Shown in pieces: positions 61,776 through 64,000 of a DNA stretch of 64,000 nucleotides. Below the pieces are notes generated by a model. The model was not told the origin of the DNA. It did not search any database and worked only from the letters and a program-made list of their open reading frames with translations. A program made the position numbers and the translations under genes. Within the stretch, counting starts at the first letter, position 1; each line of letters opens with the position of its first letter. The DNA is from Candidatus Sphingomonas excrementigallinarum (GTDB lineage Bacteria > Pseudomonadota > Alphaproteobacteria > Sphingomonadales > Sphingomonadaceae): contig DXIH01000011.1 in the NCBI GenBank assembly GCA_019112965.1, positions 1 to 64,000 on the forward strand, written 5' to 3'.

Positions 61776-61916
61776 ATTCCTCCCCTGTAAGGGGAGGTGG
61801 CAGGCTGAAGGCCTGACGGAGGGGTGTCCCGGTTGGCGAGGTTGGACCTCCATTACCACCGGCGACACCCCTCCACCATCCTCTGGATGGTCCCCCTCCC
61901 CTTGCAGGGGAGGAAT
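61776..61916. repeat. Intergenic palindromic repeat, family A copy 4
   Basis: 141 bases, starting ATTCCTCCCCTGTAAGGGG and ending in the inverse, with inner arms GGAGGGGTGTCC / GGCGACACCCCTCC. Compared with copy 1, one half is inverted. It lies 31 bases from the stop codon of the pseudouridine synthase gene. Confidence 0.9.
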
Positions 61917-61947
61917 GTGTGGCATTTCGCCTGAATGTCGATCGGTC

Positions 61948-64000
<2,053 letters not shown>

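Overview
The window reads as chromosomal DNA of a sphingomonad alphaproteobacterium, most likely Sphingomonas. The base composition is GC-rich (about two thirds by eye), and the gene content fits: a bamA-skp-fabZ run, a cysteine-free ribosomal protein L31, many TonB-dependent transport traces, a PaoABC-type aldehyde oxidoreductase, and glycoside hydrolases paired with a LacI regulator. Genes are tightly packed, with many 4-base ATGA or GTGA start/stop overlaps. One tRNA gene (Gln, anticodon TTG) is present. I found no rRNA, CRISPR array or prophage.

Layout. 1-4300: envelope biogenesis and housekeeping (bamA 3' part, skp, fabZ, rpmE with a strong terminator, a PilZ protein). 4366-6567: L-serine dehydratase and a secreted ThuA-like protein, convergent. 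6739-11331: a coupled MarR / outer-membrane factor / EmrA / EmrB tripartite efflux operon. 11501-14482: a decayed TonB-receptor end and a large GH9-type glycosidase with an orphan LacI-type operator. 14919-20254: a CPA2 cation/proton antiporter and the paoA-paoB-paoC operon. 20475-22750: small uncharacterised ORFs and a GH35/DUF5597 glycosidase. 22741-26581: a coupled operon of a DUF4173-like membrane protein, a response regulator and a histidine kinase. 26773-30503: a DUF885 metallopeptidase, secreted proteins and an L,D-transpeptidase. 30627-37012: dxs with a previously hidden 57-residue membrane ORF, a repeat mosaic, an RBBP9-like hydrolase, tlyA, tspO, a UbiK/BMFP protein, a YbjN protein and proC. 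37365-39155: a MarR regulator divergent from a branched-chain aminotransferase, then tRNA-Gln. 39423-41338: an NAD-dependent epimerase-like gene divergent from LysR. 41433-46130: transposase debris, a cysteine-patterned periplasmic protein, a type III polyketide synthase plus ICMT-type methyltransferase operon divergent from a DHA2 exporter, and a decayed porin. 46441-49291: a FixL/FixJ-like pair and a convergent HWE-type kinase. 49909-51210: two secreted proteins separated by a hairpin. 51313-52362: a K+ channel with an RCK domain. 52579-60771: a glucan-use locus of GH3, LacI, a TonB receptor and a GH144-like glucanase. 60811-64000: rlmJ, a pseudouridine synthase and the 5' part of katG.

Four or more families of intergenic palindromic repeats sit almost exclusively next to gene 3' ends. 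The most coherent candidate systems are (i) the GH3 / LacI / TonB receptor / GH144-like locus, which I infer takes up and degrades a beta-glucan (possibly beta-1,2-glucan) under a tandem LacI operator; (ii) a type III PKS with a translationally coupled ICMT-family methyltransferase, resembling the Bacillus bpsA-bpsB alkylpyrone pair, facing an efflux pump; and (iii) the pair of abundant-looking secreted proteins with an attenuator-like hairpin between them.
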